Counted from the stretch's first letter, positions 1 through 10,079 are shown. The stretch: 52,397 nt of DNA from Paracoccus sediminilitoris (GCF_003259195.1 NZ_QJPK01000023.1:1-52397); one strand, 5' to 3'. Notes: generated by a model not told the origin, from the sequence alone. Numbers and translations are program-made.

Positions 1-71
1 CCGTCTTCCAGCTCCTGCGCCGCGCGGGCGGCCATGCGGTTGCGGTCCCAGCCCTTGGGTGCCTCGGCCAT
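1..71 (-). CDS. scoB: 3-oxoacid CoA-transferase subunit B, N-terminal fragment (cut by window edge)
   Basis: Only the first 23 or so codons lie in the window; the rest is beyond position 1. The visible residues (MAEAPKGWDRNRMAARAAQE) have the WDRxxMAxRAAxEL pattern at the N-terminus of subunit B of succinyl-CoA:3-ketoacid CoA-transferases. The ATG at 69-71 shares one base with the TGA of the upstream subunit A gene (71-73), so the two subunits are translationally coupled. With subunit A it would move CoA between succinyl-CoA and acetoacetate or a similar 3-oxoacid. The name depends mainly on the neighbouring A subunit because little of B is visible. Confidence 0.8.
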   Translation of the reverse strand, partial: MAEAPKGWDRNRMAARAAQELED

Positions 72-775
72 CACGCGACCTCCTGCTTGCGGGTGGTGCG
101 CTGTTCGATGCGCTTTTCGTGGTGGCCCTGCACGATGCGGTGGACATAGATGCCCGGCAGGTGGATCTGGTCGGGGTCCAGGCTGCCGCGCGGGACGATC
201 TCCTCGACCTCGGCCACGCAGATGCGCCCGCACATGGCGGCGGGCGGGTTGAAGTTGCGGGCGGTCTTGCGGAAGACCAGGTTGCCGGTGTCATCGGCCT
301 TCCAGGCCTTCACGATCGACAGATCCGCCACGATGCCGCGTTCAAGGATATGGGTCTGGCCGTCGAAATCCTTGTGCTCTTTGCCTTCGGCGATCATCGT
401 GCCGACGCCGGTCTTGGTATAGAAGCCCGCGATGCCGCTGCCGCCGGCGCGCATGCGTTCGGCCAGCGTGCCTTGGGGATTGAACTCCAGCTCCAGCTCC
501 TTCGACAGGTACTGGCGCATGAATTCCGCGTTTTCGCCGACATAGCTGCTGATCATCTTGCGGATCTGGCGGGTCTGCAACAGGATCCCCAGCCCGAAAT
601 CGTCGATGCCGCAATTGTTGCTGGCGACGGTCAGATCCTTCGTGCCCGCGTCCCGGATCGCCGCGATCAGCAGCTCGGGAATGCCGCAAAGGCCGAACCC
701 CCCCGCCGCGATGAACATCCCGTCATGCAAGACACCCTCAAGCGCCTCCGACGCCGTCCCGTAAACCTTCTTCAT
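71..775 (-). CDS. scoA: 3-oxoacid CoA-transferase subunit A
   Basis: A 234-residue protein of the family I CoA-transferase alpha subunit. The N-terminus has the DGMFIAAGGFGLCGIPE region typical of subunit A, and SNNCGIDDFGLG and GSGIAGFYTKTGVGT follow. The catalytic glutamate of this family is in subunit B, so A alone would be inactive. The start at 775 gives MKKVYGTASEAL and is preceded by GGAGG; a longer reading frame to 832 adds 19 low-complexity residues without a ribosome-binding site. Likely role: activation of acetoacetate or 3-oxoadipate using succinyl-CoA. Sequence alone does not fix the substrate. Confidence 0.9.
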   Translation of the reverse strand: MKKVYGTASEALEGVLHDGMFIAAGGFGLCGIPELLIAAIRDAGTKDLTVASNNCGIDDFGLGILLQTRQIRKMISSYVGENAEFMRQYLSKELELEFNPQGTLAERMRAGGSGIAGFYTKTGVGTMIAEGKEHKDFDGQTHILERGIVADLSIVKAWKADDTGNLVFRKTARNFNPPAAMCGRICVAEVEEIVPRGSLDPDQIHLPGIYVHRIVQGHHEKRIEQRTTRKQEVA

Positions 776-856
776 CGGGCCTCCTTCCCAAGTTTCCTGC
801 CGTTGCTGGGGTTGTCGCCCGTGCCCCCGCAAGTGTCAATCGCGGCAGAATGTGTT

Positions 857-887
857 AGCGCCGCCACACTTGGGGTGCGGCGGCGCT
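857..887 (-). terminator. Probable terminator after topA
   Basis: A hairpin with 9-bp arms AGCGCCGCC/GGCGGCGCT and inner pairing, 24 bases past the topA stop and upstream of scoA. On the minus strand the inner stem extends through a G-U pair. There is no strong U-tract in the minus direction, so it may only attenuate readthrough from topA into scoAB. Confidence 0.5.
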
Positions 888-910
888 TTGGACGGAGCTG
901 ATCCTGGGCG

Positions 911-3634
911 TCATTCCCCGGTGGGGGCGTCATCCGGCTTGGCGGTCGTCTTCTTCGCAGCAGGCTTCTTGGCTGCGGGTTTCTTGGCAGCCGTGGCTTT
1001 CTTGGTCGCCGGTTTTTTCGCGGCGGATTTCTTGGCTGCCGGTTTCTTCGCCGCCTTCTTGGGCGATTTGGCCGCCTTGGCCGCGATCAGCTCCAGCGCC
1101 TGTTCGACGGTCAGGTCAGCCGGTTCGACATCGCGGGGCAAGGTCGCGTTGATCTTTTCCCATTTCACATAGGGGCCATAGCGCCCGCTCATGACCTGGA
1201 TCGCGCCGCCATCGGGGTGATCGCCCAGTTCCTTCAGGGGTGCGGCGGCGGCTCCGCGACCACGGGTCTGCTTGGCGGCCAGAACCTCGACCGCACGGTT
1301 CATGCCGATGGTAAAGACCTCATCCACGTCCTGAATGTTGGCGTATTTCGAACCATGCTTCACATAGGGCCCGAAACGACCGATCCCGGCCTCGATCAGC
1401 ACGCCATCCTCGGGATGGGGGCCGACGGGGCGGGGCAGGGACAGCAGCTGCACGGCCTGGTCCAGGTCCAGCTTGGCCGCGTCCCAGCCCTTGGGGATGG
1501 AGGACCGCGGCGGCTTGGGAACCTCCTCGGTAGCCTCTCCACGCTGGACATAGGGCCCGAAACGGCCGGTCTTCAGGCTAATCTGGTCGCCCGCATCCTC
1601 GCCCAGGACGCGGTCGCCCACCGGTTCCTCGCCATCAGGCGCCGAAAGCGGGCGGGTATAGCGGCATTCGGGATAATTCGTGCAGCCGATGAAAGCCCCG
1701 CCCGAACGCGCGGTCTTGAGGTTCAGGCGACCCGCATTGCAAAGCGGGCAGACGCGCGGGTCACCTCCATCCGCACGCGGCGGATAGAGATGCGGCGCCA
1801 AGGCTTCGTCGATGGCATCCAGCACTTCGGTAATGCGCAGTTCCGAGGTGCCCTCCAGCGCCTTGGAAAAATCCTTCCAGAAACGGCCCAGAACCTCGCG
1901 CCACAGGCGGTCGCCGGCGCTGATCTCATCCAGTTCGTTTTCCAGGTTCGCGGTGAAGTCATGGCTGACATAGCGCGGGAAATACTTGATCAGGAAGGTC
2001 GTGACCAAGCGGCCCTTGTCTTCGGGGATCAGGCGGTTCTTGTCCTTGCGGACATAGTCGCGGTCCTGGATCGTGGTGACGATGCTGGCATAGGTGGAGG
2101 GGCGGCCGATGCCCAGTTCCTCCATGCGCTTGACAAGCGTGGCTTCGGTAAAGCGGGGCGGGGGCTGGGTGAAATGCTGGCGCGCGGCGGTGGACGCGGC
2201 GTCGTTCATCAGCAGGCCGGGGGCCGCACGCTGGCCCTTGGGCGCGTCGGGCAGGGGATCGGTCTTGTCGCTCGCCTTGGCGAATTCGGCGTCGAAGCCG
2301 CTGGCGACCAGCGTCGCGGCCTCGCCTTCGGTGATGGCGGGCAGGCGGGCGCTGTCCTCGCCCTCATCGTCGTCCCGGCCCTGGTCATAGACGCGCAGGA
2401 AACCGTCGAACAGCATCACCTGGCCGGTGGCGCGCAGCCCGACCTGGTCGTCGGGGCTGGCGATTTCGACCGTCGTGCGCTCCATCCGGGCCGCTTCCAT
2501 CTGGCTGGCGATGGTGCGCTTCCAGATCAGGTCATAGAGCTTGCGCTGGTCATCCGCGCTCAGCTTCAGCTTGTCGGGCGACATCATCATGTCGGTCGGC
2601 CGGATGCATTCGTGGGCTTCCTGCGCGTTCTTGGCCTTGTTCTTGTACATGCGTGGCGATTTGGGCAGGTAGTTTTCACCGAACTTGGCCTTGATCGCGT
2701 CGCGGGCGGCCATCACCGCCTCGGGCGCCATGTCGATGCCGTCGGTCCGCATATAGGTGATCAGCCCGGCCTCGTACAAACGCTGCGCCGCCGACATGCA
2801 GGCCTTGGCCCCCATGCCCATCTTGCGGCTGGCCTCCTGCTGCAGGGTCGAGGTCATGAAGGGCGGCCAAGGATTGCGGCTGGCGGGTTTGGCAGTGACG
2901 CCCGTGACGCGCAGATCGCGGCTGGTGACGGCGCTGACGGCCATCGCGGCCTGTTCGGCGGTCGCAAGGTCAAACCGGTCCAGCTTGGACCCGGCCAAGG
3001 TTGTCAGCGTCGCGTCGTATTCGTCACCTCCGGGCGTGGCCAGGCGGGCATGGACGGACCAGTATTCGCGAGCCTTGAAGGCCTCGATCTCCATTTCCCG
3101 ATCGACGATCAGGCGCAGACAGACGGATTGCACGCGGCCCGCCGATTTTGCGCCTGGCAGCTTGCGCCACAGGACCGGCGACAGCTTGAAGCCCACCAGA
3201 TAATCCAGCGCACGACGCGCCAGATAGGCATCGACCAGCGGCTGGTCGATCTGGCGCGGCTTGGCCATGGCTTCGGTGACGGCGGATTTGGTGATGGCGT
3301 TGAAGGTGACGCGGCTGACCTCGCTGGTCTTCTTCAGCGATGTCTGCAGCGCCTCCAGCAGGTGCCAGCTGATCGCCTCGCCCTCGCGGTCGGGGTCGGT
3401 GGCCAGGATCAGGTTGGGATCATCCTTCAGCGCATCCTTGATGGCCTTCAGGTGCTTCTTGCTGTCCGCGGCGACTTCCCATTTCATGTCGAAATCATGG
3501 TCGGGATCGACGCTGCCATCCTTGGGGGGCAGGTCGCGGACATGGCCGAAACTGGCCAGAACGCGGTAATCGCCGCCCAGGTATTTTTCGATGGTCTTGG
3601 CCTTGGCCGGGGATTCGACGACGACAACGGGCAT
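911..3634 (-). CDS. topA: DNA topoisomerase I
   Basis: A 907-residue type IA topoisomerase that relaxes negative supercoils. The Toprim domain is at residues 1-120, with VVVVESPAKAKTIEKYLG and the metal-binding DPDREGE near 80-86. The catalytic tyrosine is Y294 in LITYMRTDGIDM. A four-cysteine zinc-ribbon (CPLC, then C and YPEC) lies near 626-657, followed by several GRFGPYV-type C-terminal repeats. The last 55 or so residues are an Ala/Lys/Pro-rich tail of AAKKP-like repeats resembling histone H1 tails. The start at 3634 (MPVVVVESPAKAK) is the family start and has GAGG upstream; the open frame to 3790 is an unsupported extension. It follows dprA on the same strand, a common alphaproteobacterial pairing. 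Confidence 0.97.
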   Translation of the reverse strand: MPVVVVESPAKAKTIEKYLGGDYRVLASFGHVRDLPPKDGSVDPDHDFDMKWEVAADSKKHLKAIKDALKDDPNLILATDPDREGEAISWHLLEALQTSLKKTSEVSRVTFNAITKSAVTEAMAKPRQIDQPLVDAYLARRALDYLVGFKLSPVLWRKLPGAKSAGRVQSVCLRLIVDREMEIEAFKAREYWSVHARLATPGGDEYDATLTTLAGSKLDRFDLATAEQAAMAVSAVTSRDLRVTGVTAKPASRNPWPPFMTSTLQQEASRKMGMGAKACMSAAQRLYEAGLITYMRTDGIDMAPEAVMAARDAIKAKFGENYLPKSPRMYKNKAKNAQEAHECIRPTDMMMSPDKLKLSADDQRKLYDLIWKRTIASQMEAARMERTTVEIASPDDQVGLRATGQVMLFDGFLRVYDQGRDDDEGEDSARLPAITEGEAATLVASGFDAEFAKASDKTDPLPDAPKGQRAAPGLLMNDAASTAARQHFTQPPPRFTEATLVKRMEELGIGRPSTYASIVTTIQDRDYVRKDKNRLIPEDKGRLVTTFLIKYFPRYVSHDFTANLENELDEISAGDRLWREVLGRFWKDFSKALEGTSELRITEVLDAIDEALAPHLYPPRADGGDPRVCPLCNAGRLNLKTARSGGAFIGCTNYPECRYTRPLSAPDGEEPVGDRVLGEDAGDQISLKTGRFGPYVQRGEATEEVPKPPRSSIPKGWDAAKLDLDQAVQLLSLPRPVGPHPEDGVLIEAGIGRFGPYVKHGSKYANIQDVDEVFTIGMNRAVEVLAAKQTRGRGAAAAPLKELGDHPDGGAIQVMSGRYGPYVKWEKINATLPRDVEPADLTVEQALELIAAKAAKSPKKAAKKPAAKKSAAKKPATKKATAAKKPAAKKPAAKKTTAKPDDAPTGE

Positions 3635-3716
3635 GGGAACCTCGGACAGCTGCAATGGGGCGGCAACATGGGTGCAGGTCGCCCCACTGTCAACGGGTGC
3701 CGGACGTGGGGCCGGC

Positions 3717-4844
3717 TCAGGACAGGGCCAGCCGACCCCCGGCCAGACGCGTGATGCGCCCCTGCAGTTCCAACGACAACAGCGCCGCACTGACCGCCGA
3801 GGCGGCCATGCCCAAGTCGCGGATCAGGTCGTTTTCGTCAGTGGGTGAAGGCGTCAGCTGACCCAGGATGCGATCCTCTAGCGGCATCGCGGTCACGGGC
3901 GGTGGAATTCTGGCAGCGGGCGGCGCGACTGGTCTGACCGGGGCAGGGGCGGTCATGGTCACGAATTCGCGCTGAGGCGCCTGTTCCAACGCCTCGGCGA
4001 CGTCGGCGGCGCTGCGCACCAGCGTCGCGCCGTCGCGGATCAGCGCATTGCAGCCCGCCGCTCGGGCATCCATGGGGTGTCCGGGGACGGCCATCACCTC
4101 TCGTCCCTGGTCCAGCGCGTTCCGGGCGGTGATCAGCGTGCCGGAGCGCTGCGCGGCCTCGATCACGACAACAGCGCGGGACAGGCCCGATACGATGCGG
4201 TTGCGGGTCGGGAAATGGCGCGCGGTCGGTTCGGTGCCGGGGGGCTGTTCCGATACCAGTACCCCGCCTTCAGCGATCTGGGCGGCAAGCGGGGCGTTTT
4301 CTGCCGGGTATATGACGTCGATGCCGCCCGCCATGACGGCGATGGTGCCGGTCGCCAGGCTGGCCGCATGGGCCGTGGCATCGATGCCGCGAGCCAGGCC
4401 GGCGGCAACGACCAAACCCTGTTCGCCCAGGCCCGCCGCCATGCCCCGCGCCATGCGCAGCCCTAGCGAAGAGGCGTTGCGTGCACCGATGACTGCGACG
4501 ACGGATGCGGACAGCAACCGCGCATCGCCCCGCACCCACAGGATGGCCGGCGCGCCGTCGATGTCGCGCAGCGATGCGGGATAGAGGGGCGAATCGCAGC
4601 GGATCAAGTGCGCGCCCGCCCGTCGCCCGGCGGCCAGTTCGGTGGCGGCCACACCTTCGGGACAGACCTGATAACCGCTGACCCCGGACTGCGCCGCGAT
4701 ATCGGGCAGGGCGGTCAGCGCCGCGCGGGCGGACCCATGTTCCGCGATCAGCCGGTGAAAGGTGGTGGGCCCGACCCGGCGGGACCGGATCAGCCGCAGG
4801 ATCGACAGATCGTCATCGGCGCTGATCGAAACGCTGCTGTTCAT
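3717..4844 (-). CDS. dprA: DNA-processing protein DprA
   Basis: A 375-residue DprA/Smf protein, which loads RecA onto incoming single-stranded DNA during natural transformation. An N-terminal SAM-like helical region (about 15-60) is followed by the Rossmann-like DprA domain (about 85-290), with VVAVIGARNASSLGLRMA near 115-132, AGLARGIDATAHAA near 148-161 and FPTRNRIVSGLS further on. The last 65 or so residues form the winged-helix (DML1-like) domain found in many proteobacterial members. GGAGG is five bases before the ATG at 4844. Its tail lies 82 bp upstream of topA. DprA is widespread and does not prove that the strain is competent. Confidence 0.95.
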   Translation of the reverse strand: MNSSVSISADDDLSILRLIRSRRVGPTTFHRLIAEHGSARAALTALPDIAAQSGVSGYQVCPEGVAATELAAGRRAGAHLIRCDSPLYPASLRDIDGAPAILWVRGDARLLSASVVAVIGARNASSLGLRMARGMAAGLGEQGLVVAAGLARGIDATAHAASLATGTIAVMAGGIDVIYPAENAPLAAQIAEGGVLVSEQPPGTEPTARHFPTRNRIVSGLSRAVVVIEAAQRSGTLITARNALDQGREVMAVPGHPMDARAAGCNALIRDGATLVRSAADVAEALEQAPQREFVTMTAPAPVRPVAPPAARIPPPVTAMPLEDRILGQLTPSPTDENDLIRDLGMAASAVSAALLSLELQGRITRLAGGRLALS

Positions 4845-4907
4845 GATGCCTCCGGCCCGGTGCCCGGACAGGAATAGCGCGCGAATGGTTAACAGGCAGT
4901 TAGCGGA

Positions 4908-6332
4908 TCACCCCGCCGCCGATCCGCCCACCGTCAGCCCGCCGATCATCAGCGTCGGCTGTCCCACGCCCACCGGCACCCATTGGCCTTGCTTGCCGCA
5001 ATTGCCGATGCCGGGGTCCAGCGCCATGTCATTGCCGATGCCGCGGATCTGCTGCAGCGCGGTCGCGCCGTCGCCGATCAGGGTCGCGCCGCGAATCGGG
5101 TCGCCCACGACGCCGTTCTTGACGCGATAGGCTTCGGTGCAGGAAAAGACGAACTTGCCATTGGTGATGTCCACCTGGCCGCCGCCAAAGCCCACCGCAT
5201 AGATCCCGTCCTTCAGATCGGCCAAGATCGCCGCCGGGTCGGCATCGCCGCCGGGCATATAGGTGTTGGTCATGCGTGGCATCGGCACATGGGCATAGCT
5301 TTCGCGCCGCCCGTTCCCGGTGGGGTCGACACCCATCAGCCGCGCGTTCTGGCGGTCCTGCATATAGCCGACCAGGATGCCGTCCTCGATCAGCACGTTG
5401 CGGGCGGGGGGCGTCCCCTCGTCGTCGATGTTGATGCTGCCGCGGCGGTCGGGAATGGTGCCGTCATCGACCACGGTGACGCCGGGGGCGGCCACGCGCT
5501 GGCCCATCAGCCCGGCAAAGGCCGAGGCCTTCTTGCGGTTGAAATCGCCCTCCAGCCCGTGACCGACGGCCTCGTGCAGCAGGATGCCGGGCCAGCCCGC
5601 GCCCAGGACGACGTCCATCACCCCCGCCGGCGCGGGAACCGAGCGCAGGTTCACCAGCGCGATGCGCAGCGCCTCGTCGACCAGACCCTGCCAATGGGCG
5701 GGCTCCATCAGGGCGTCCAAGGCGAAACGCCCGCCGCCCCCGGCATTGCCACTTTCGCGGCGGTCGTTGTTTTCCACGATGACTGCGACATTCAGTCGCG
5801 TCATCGGGCGGATATCCGTAGCCAGCCCACCTTCGGGACGCAGGATCGCGACCTCCTGCACGCTGCTGCCCATGGAGGCGGTCACCTGCACGACGCGCGG
5901 GTCCAGCTGGCGGGCATAGGCGTCGATCTGGCGAAGCAGGTCGATGCGGCGCGCGATGGTGATGTCCTGCGCGGGGTCGATCGGACGATAGAGGTCCACC
6001 GGCGTCATGGCCGGTGCGGGCGCCATGACGCCGCCGCCCTGACCCACCGCCAGCCGCGCGGTTTCGGCTGCGCGTTGCAAGGATGGCACAGTGATCTCGC
6101 TGCTGTGGGCGTATCCCGACACCTCGCCGCGCACGGCGCGCAGCCCGAAGCCCTGGCCCGCCATGAAGCTGGAATTGCGCAGCCGGCCATCGTCGAAGAG
6201 CAGCGTTTCGGACTGGCTGCGTTCCAGGAACAGCTCGCCATCATCGGCGCCATGCACGGCTTGCCGCAGGATGTTCAGGGCGGTGTCGCGGTCAAGCTGG
6301 GCGGCGAAGGGATCGAAGGGCGGGCGGCTCAT
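4908..6332 (-). CDS. tldD: Metalloprotease TldD
   Basis: A 474-residue TldD-type zinc protease, normally acting with TldE/PmbA in maturation of modified peptides and turnover of unfolded peptides in the cytoplasm. The metal site HEAVGH (HExxxH, H253-H258) sits in GWPGILLHEAVGHGLEGDF. The C-terminal GNCGKQGQWVPVGVGQPTL region is a family signature. The start at 6332 (MSRPPFDPF) has AGGAGA upstream; the longer frame to 6365 lacks one. No tldE partner is in the window. The gene diverges from ctaC. Confidence 0.95.
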   Translation of the reverse strand: MSRPPFDPFAAQLDRDTALNILRQAVHGADDGELFLERSQSETLLFDDGRLRNSSFMAGQGFGLRAVRGEVSGYAHSSEITVPSLQRAAETARLAVGQGGGVMAPAPAMTPVDLYRPIDPAQDITIARRIDLLRQIDAYARQLDPRVVQVTASMGSSVQEVAILRPEGGLATDIRPMTRLNVAVIVENNDRRESGNAGGGGRFALDALMEPAHWQGLVDEALRIALVNLRSVPAPAGVMDVVLGAGWPGILLHEAVGHGLEGDFNRKKASAFAGLMGQRVAAPGVTVVDDGTIPDRRGSINIDDEGTPPARNVLIEDGILVGYMQDRQNARLMGVDPTGNGRRESYAHVPMPRMTNTYMPGGDADPAAILADLKDGIYAVGFGGGQVDITNGKFVFSCTEAYRVKNGVVGDPIRGATLIGDGATALQQIRGIGNDMALDPGIGNCGKQGQWVPVGVGQPTLMIGGLTVGGSAAG

Positions 6333-6534
6333 GCAGGTCTCCTTGCAGGGGCGGGGAGGGGGCAAAGCCGGGGCGCGGCAGCGGGTCGCGTTCCCTCTTT
6401 GGCCGGAAATGCTGTAGTCATGTCTTGCCCGATTGGGCTAGATATGGTCATAGAGCGGTCACTGTGAAAGGAAAAGGGGCAGCCTGACGGCAGCCCTTGC
6501 GGCCATATTGGCCGGGCCAACGCAACGGGATGGA

Positions 6535-7437
6535 ATGATGGCAAGAGCGATGATTCGCCGTGCAGTCGCGGCAGCTACGGGGTTCGCATCTGCGGGCGTG
6601 TTGGCCGGGGCTGCGATGGCGCAGAGTGCCGTGGGCGAACTGCCCACGATCGGCAAACCGGTGGCAGGGGGCATGGGCTTCCAACCCGCCTCGACGGAAC
6701 TGGCGCGCGACCAGCAATGGCTGGACCATTTCGTGCTGATCATCATCACGGTCGTGACCATCGTGGTCTGCGCGCTGCTGCTGTACGTGATCGTGCGCTT
6801 CAATTCGCGCGCCAATCCCGTGCCGGCCAAGTTCACGCACAACACGCCGCTGGAAGTGGCATGGACGCTGGTCCCTGTGCTGATCCTGGTGGCGATCGGC
6901 GCGTTCTCTCTGCCGATCCTGTTCCGCAGCCAGGAAATGCCGGCGGACCCCGATGTGGTGGTCAAGGTCACCGGGCATCAGTGGTACTGGTCCTATGAAT
7001 ACCCCGACAACGGCGTCGCCTTCGATTCGCTGATGCTGGAAAAGGGCGACTTGGCCGAGGCGGGCTACAGCGAGGACGAATACCTGCTGGCGACCGACAC
7101 CGCCGTCGTGGTGCCGACCGGCCAGAACATCCTGCTGCAGGTCACGTCGGGCGACGTGATCCATTCCTGGACCATCCCGGCCTTCGCCGTGAAGCAGGAC
7201 GCCGTTCCGGGCCGCATCGCCCAAGCCTGGTTCAACGTCGAACAGGAAGGCACCTATTTCGGTCAGTGCAGCGAACTCTGCGGCATCAACCACGCCTACA
7301 TGCCGATCGTCGTGAAGGCCGTCAGCCCCGAGGTCTATGCGGCCTGGGTTGCCGAACAGGGCGGCACGCTGGAGGAAGAGGCGCAGACCGCAGCAGTCGA
7401 CACCGACGCCGCCGTCGAGGTTGCCGAGGCCAACTGA
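6535..7437 (+). CDS. ctaC: Cytochrome c oxidase subunit II (aa3 type)
   Basis: A 300-residue precursor of oxidase subunit II, which takes electrons from cytochrome c through the CuA centre in the periplasm. Residues 1-29 form a signal peptide ending AAMAQ. Two membrane segments follow (about 64-87 and 108-131). The periplasmic cupredoxin domain carries all CuA ligands: H210 ([13 protein letters not shown]), then C245, E247, C249, H253 and M256 in [12 protein letters not shown]. The aromatic electron-entry patch [11 protein letters not shown] is at 147-157. A Glu/Ala-rich tail ends the protein. Two adjacent ATGs (6535, 6538) are possible starts; GGGA precedes them. It heads the oxidase assembly cluster. 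Confidence 0.97.
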   Translation: MMARAMIRRAVAAATGFASAGVLAGAAMAQSAVGELPTIGKPVAGGMGFQPASTELARDQQWLDHFVLIIITVVTIVVCALLLYVIVRFNSRANPVPAKFTHNTPLEVAWTLVPVLILVAIGAFSLPILFRSQEMPADPDVVVKVTGHQWYWSYEYPDNGVAFDSLMLEKGDLAEAGYSEDEYLLATDTAVVVPTGQNILLQVTSGDVIHSWTIPAFAVKQDAVPGRIAQAWFNVEQEGTYFGQCSELCGINHAYMPIVVKAVSPEVYAAWVAEQGGTLEEEAQTAAVDTDAAVEVAEAN

Positions 7438-7507
7438 TCCGAATGATCCCGATCCGGCCGGCATGATGTCGGCCGGATCTGATATTTCCGAACCGATTGC
7501 AGGCATG

Positions 7508-8425
7508 ATGGCCGATATCAACGCATATGAGCACACCCCCGAGGCCCAGTTCGGCGATTACGTCGCGCTGCTGAAGCCGCGGGTCATGTCGCTTGTCGTG
7601 TTCACGGCATTCGTCGGCCTGTGGGTGGCACCTGGCCCGGTGCATCCCTTCATCGGCTTCTGCGCCGTGCTGTTCATCGCCCTTGGCGGCGGTGCATCGG
7701 GCGCGCTGAACATGTGGTACGACCGCGACATCGACGCGATCATGACCCGCACGCAAAGCCGGCCGATCCCGTCAGGACGCGTCGAACCCGGCGAGGCCCT
7801 GGGCGTCGGCATCGTGCTGTCGGTGATTTCGGTGATGATGCTGGGGCTGGTCGCGAACTGGTTCGCGGCGGCTTTCCTGGCCTTCACCATCTTCTTCTAT
7901 GCCGTGGTCTATACCGTCTGGCTGAAGCGCTGGACGCCGCAGAACATCGTCATCGGCGGTGCCGCGGGTGCCTTCCCCCCGATGATCGGGTGGGCCTGTG
8001 CGACCGGCGGGATCAGCATTGAATCGCTGCTGATGTTCGCGCTGATCTTCTTCTGGACGCCGCCCCATTTCTGGGCGCTGGCGCTGTTCATGAAGGAAGA
8101 CTATCACAATGCGGGCGTGCCGATGCTGACGGTGACGCATGGTCGTCGTTCCGCGCGTCGCCACATCTTCGCCTACACGCTGGTGCTGGCGCCCTTCGCC
8201 ATCTGGCTGGGCCTGACCTCGGTCGGCGGGCCGCTCTATATGGCGGTGGCGGTCGTCCTGAACGCGATGTTCATCCATGGCGGCTGGAAGATCCTGCAGC
8301 GTAGCGAAGAACAGGCGATCGCCGATGGCTATGCCGTGGAAAAGCGGGTCTTCAAGCTGTCGCTGGTCTATCTGTTCGTTCATTTCCTGGCGCTGCTGGT
8401 GCAGGGCTGGATGGGGGGCTGGTGA
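7508..8425 (+). CDS. ctaB: Protoheme IX farnesyltransferase (heme O synthase)
   Basis: A 305-residue UbiA-family polytopic membrane prenyltransferase (Cox10/CyoE) that farnesylates heme b to heme O, the precursor of heme A. The first Asp-rich motif is in [23 protein letters not shown] near residues 70-90. Other family motifs are [24 protein letters not shown] and [26 protein letters not shown], which has the second motif. I chose ATG 7508 ([10 protein letters not shown]) by comparison with the remembered Paracoccus protein. ATG 7505, or 7463/7466 further up, cannot be excluded because ribosome-binding signals are weak. It lies 70 bp after ctaC and is coupled to the next gene by TGATG. Confidence 0.95.
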   Translation: MADINAYEHTPEAQFGDYVALLKPRVMSLVVFTAFVGLWVAPGPVHPFIGFCAVLFIALGGGASGALNMWYDRDIDAIMTRTQSRPIPSGRVEPGEALGVGIVLSVISVMMLGLVANWFAAAFLAFTIFFYAVVYTVWLKRWTPQNIVIGGAAGAFPPMIGWACATGGISIESLLMFALIFFWTPPHFWALALFMKEDYHNAGVPMLTVTHGRRSARRHIFAYTLVLAPFAIWLGLTSVGGPLYMAVAVVLNAMFIHGGWKILQRSEEQAIADGYAVEKRVFKLSLVYLFVHFLALLVQGWMGGW

Positions 8426-8631
8426 TGCCGATCCAGGCGGAACACGAAATTCATGGGCGGCGCAGGTCGCGCAATGTCGGTCTTGGCCTTGTGTTGATCG
8501 GCTTCGTCGCGCTGGTCTTTGCCCTGACGGTCGTCAAGGTGCGTCAGGGCGGGCTGATCGAAGGATATGACCACCAGCCGCGCGTCTCGCTGACGCCGCT
8601 CGACGGTGAAACCAAGGGAGACGCGCCATGA
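8425..8631 (+). CDS. Small single-span membrane protein of the oxidase cluster (CoxF-like)
   Basis: A 68-residue protein. A basic N-terminus ([11 protein letters not shown]) precedes one hydrophobic segment (about residues 18-38, [20 protein letters not shown]), and a short polar tail ends near the ctaG start. It overlaps ctaB by one base (TGATG) and ctaG by four (ATGA), so it is translationally locked into the operon. A small ORF at this position between ctaB and ctaG is known in Paracoccus and relatives. I infer a role in oxidase assembly or stability from position only; no catalytic or metal-binding residue is visible. Confidence 0.8.
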   Translation: MPIQAEHEIHGRRRSRNVGLGLVLIGFVALVFALTVVKVRQGGLIEGYDHQPRVSLTPLDGETKGDAP

Positions 8632-9200
8632 AACGCCTCAGCCCCGAAGGACGCACTGCCGCCACCCTGGTCGGGGTCGTCGTGACCATGGGCGCGCTGG
8701 CATGGGCGGCCGTGCCCTTCTACAACTGGTTCTGCCAGGTCACGGGGTTCGGCGGCACGACGCAGGTCGCCGAAACTGTCTCGGACGAGGTTCTGGACGA
8801 GACCGTCCGGGTCCGCTTTGATGCCAATACCGACAGCGATCTGGGCTGGACCTTCAAGCCCATGCAGACCCGCATGGACCTGAAGATCGGCGAGAACGGC
8901 CTGGCCTTCTACGAGGCGGTGAACAACACCGACCAGCCTCTGACGGGGACCGCCAGCTATAACGTGGCGCCGGACGTGGCGGGGTATTACTTCATCAAGG
9001 TGCAGTGCTTCTGCTTTACCGAACAGACGCTGCAGCCCGGCGAACGCGTCGAGATGCCGGTCAGCTTCTATGTCGATCCCGAGCTGGTGACCGACCCGGA
9101 TGCCGATTACGTGCGCGACATCACCCTGTCCTATACCTTCCACCGGACAGAGCCGCGCTCGGCGGCGCTTGACACGGCACCTGCCGAAAACATCAATTAG
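8628..9200 (+). CDS. ctaG: Cytochrome c oxidase assembly protein CtaG (Cox11 family)
   Basis: A 190-residue copper chaperone that delivers copper to the CuB site of oxidase subunit I. One N-terminal membrane anchor (about 11-30) is followed by [16 protein letters not shown] and a periplasmic immunoglobulin-like domain. The copper-binding CFCF motif is in [16 protein letters not shown] near residues 124-130. The C-terminal [10 protein letters not shown] segment is typical of Cox11. Its ATG overlaps the preceding stop. It sits between the heme O synthase and subunit III genes, as in Paracoccus. Confidence 0.96.
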   Translation: MKRLSPEGRTAATLVGVVVTMGALAWAAVPFYNWFCQVTGFGGTTQVAETVSDEVLDETVRVRFDANTDSDLGWTFKPMQTRMDLKIGENGLAFYEAVNNTDQPLTGTASYNVAPDVAGYYFIKVQCFCFTEQTLQPGERVEMPVSFYVDPELVTDPDADYVRDITLSYTFHRTEPRSAALDTAPAENIN

Positions 9201-9230
9201 ACGAACTAGGGGAGCCGACGGGGATCCGAC

Positions 9231-10058
9231 ATGGCGCATGCTAAGAACCACGACTACCATATTCTTCCGGCCTCGGTCTGGCCCTTCCTGGCAGCGGTGG
9301 CGGTTTTCGTCATGCTGTTTGGTGCCGTCGCCTGGATGACCGGTCAGGTCACCATCGCGGGCGCCGAGATCACCGGCCCCTGGATGTTCGCCATCGGCTT
9401 CATCGGCACCTGCTATGTCAGCTTTGGCTGGTGGGCGGACATGGTTCGCGAAGGTGAGCAGGGCGATCACACCCCCGTCGTCCGCATCGGTCTGCAATAC
9501 GGCTTCCTGCTGTTCGTCATGTCCGAGGCGATGCTGTTCGTCACGCTGTTCTGGAACTTCATCAAGAACGCGCTGTATCCAATGGGCGAAAACAGCCCCA
9601 TCACCGATGGCGTCTGGCCGCCCGAAGGCATCGTGACCTTCGATCCCTGGCACCTGCCCTTCATCAACACGCTGATCCTGCTGCTGTCGGGTGTGGCCGT
9701 CACCTGGGCGCATCACGCGCTGGTCCATGAGGGCGACCGCAAGACGACCATCAACGGCCTGATCGTGGCCGTCGTGCTGGGTCTTCTGTTCACGGCCCTT
9801 CAGGCCTATGAATACAGCCATGCCGCGTTTGGTCTGGCCGACACCTCCTATGCCTCGGCCTTCTACATCGCCACCGGCTTCCACGGTCTGCACGTGATCA
9901 TCGGGACGATCTTCCTGTTTGTCTGCCTGATCCGCCTGATGCGTGGCCAGATGACCCAGAACCAGCATTTGGGTTTCGAAGCCGCTGCCTGGTACTGGCA
10001 CTTCGTCGACGTGATCTGGCTGGTGCTGTTCGCCGTGATCTATATCTGGGGCAGCTGA
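9231..10058 (+). CDS. ctaE: Cytochrome c oxidase subunit III
   Basis: A 275-residue seven-helix membrane protein of the heme-copper oxidase subunit III family. It does no redox chemistry but stabilises proton uptake by subunit I. Visible landmarks are [14 protein letters not shown] at the start, [46 protein letters not shown] and [20 protein letters not shown] near the end. The match to remembered P. denitrificans subunit III is close across the whole length. A strong hairpin terminator follows 22 bp downstream, which separates it from surf1. Confidence 0.97.
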   Translation: MAHAKNHDYHILPASVWPFLAAVAVFVMLFGAVAWMTGQVTIAGAEITGPWMFAIGFIGTCYVSFGWWADMVREGEQGDHTPVVRIGLQYGFLLFVMSEAMLFVTLFWNFIKNALYPMGENSPITDGVWPPEGIVTFDPWHLPFINTLILLLSGVAVTWAHHALVHEGDRKTTINGLIVAVVLGLLFTALQAYEYSHAAFGLADTSYASAFYIATGFHGLHVIIGTIFLFVCLIRLMRGQMTQNQHLGFEAAAWYWHFVDVIWLVLFAVIYIWGS

Positions 10059-10079
10059 TACGCCGACCCTGACATCCGG

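Noticed and set aside
1217..3754. 845-residue plus-strand open frame opposite topA
   Set aside because: Shadow of a GC-rich gene; it has no recognisable domain, while topA on the other strand has full motifs.
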